From Pseudobutyrivibrio ruminis AD2017 (GTDB taxonomy: Bacteria; Bacillota; Clostridia; Lachnospirales; Lachnospiraceae), in the NCBI RefSeq assembly GCF_000424305.1, contig NZ_KE384162.1, positions 62,001 to 126,000 on the forward strand: 64,000 nucleotides of DNA, written 5' to 3'. The position numbers and the translations under genes are program-made. Position 1 is the first letter of the stretch; the number at the start of each line of letters is the position of its first letter. Below, piece after piece: positions 63,983 to 64,000 of the stretch. Below the pieces are notes generated by a model. The model was given only the letters and a program-made list of their open reading frames with translations, searched no databases and was not told the DNA's origin.

Positions 63983-64000
63983 ATGATTAAAGTTGGAATT
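63983..64000 (+). CDS. Start of an unidentified gene at the window edge
   Basis: An ATG at 63983 follows TTTGGAGG (63968-63975) and encodes MIKVGI before the window ends. The 18 coding bases are identical to the first 18 of argC (1604-1621). A Rossmann-type dehydrogenase is likely; more cannot be said. Confidence 0.55.

Overview
The window reads as chromosomal DNA of a low-GC, motile, anaerobic Firmicute of the Lachnospiraceae type; Butyrivibrio or Pseudobutyrivibrio is my best guess. This is inferred from a DUF5688 protein, the NifU-like/GGGtGRT pair, multi-repeat topoisomerase and ribbon proteins, sigma-D-like promoters and the base composition. No phage, plasmid or classical insertion sequence is visible. 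Most genes lie on the + strand in compact operons ended by strong hairpin-T terminators.

Layout. 1-6.5 kb: the tail of an unknown GC-rich gene, then argG (-) divergent from argC-GNAT-argJ-argB-argD across a region with ArgR-box-like sites. 6.6-12.7 kb: comEA-like lipoprotein, response regulator, histidine kinase, GerMN lipoprotein and comEC in one operon. 12.7-14.3 kb: two copies of an array of alternating 10-bp inverted arms flank a gene for a PD-(D/E)XK-like nuclease. 14.4-24 kb: LprI-like protein, an EF-hand-like protein and a FliD-like protein behind sigma-D-like promoters, hflK-hflC, and a second two-component system. 24-34.7 kb: SDR, surE, then asp23-nusB-xseA-xseB-ispA-dxs-tlyA-nadK-argR-recN. 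34.7-43 kb: a DUF5688 protein, potABCD (-) preceded by tRNA-Thr(CGT), queH, argH and asd.

43-64 kb: an ATPase with a degenerate P-loop, a topoisomerase III-like protein with six C-terminal repeats, a YdjI/YdjG/YdjH-like membrane trio, the NifU-like/GGGtGRT pair, a chemoreceptor, a DRE-TIM aldolase, a glycosyltransferase, an Sfp-type transferase, ilvN-ilvC, an AP2-domain protein and azlC-azlD. A last gene starts at the window edge.

How the genes fit together. Arginine biosynthesis (argG, argC, argJ, argB, argD, argH) and its likely repressor argR are all present but spread over four loci. ilvN-ilvC and azlCD concern branched-chain amino acids, and comEA with comEC suggests DNA uptake coupled to a two-component system. 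The most unusual element is the pair of dyad arrays around the nuclease gene: only the arms and the spacing are regular, the mean period is about 52.5 bp, and the two arrays are diverged copies with the same number and order of units. I do not recognise it as a described system.
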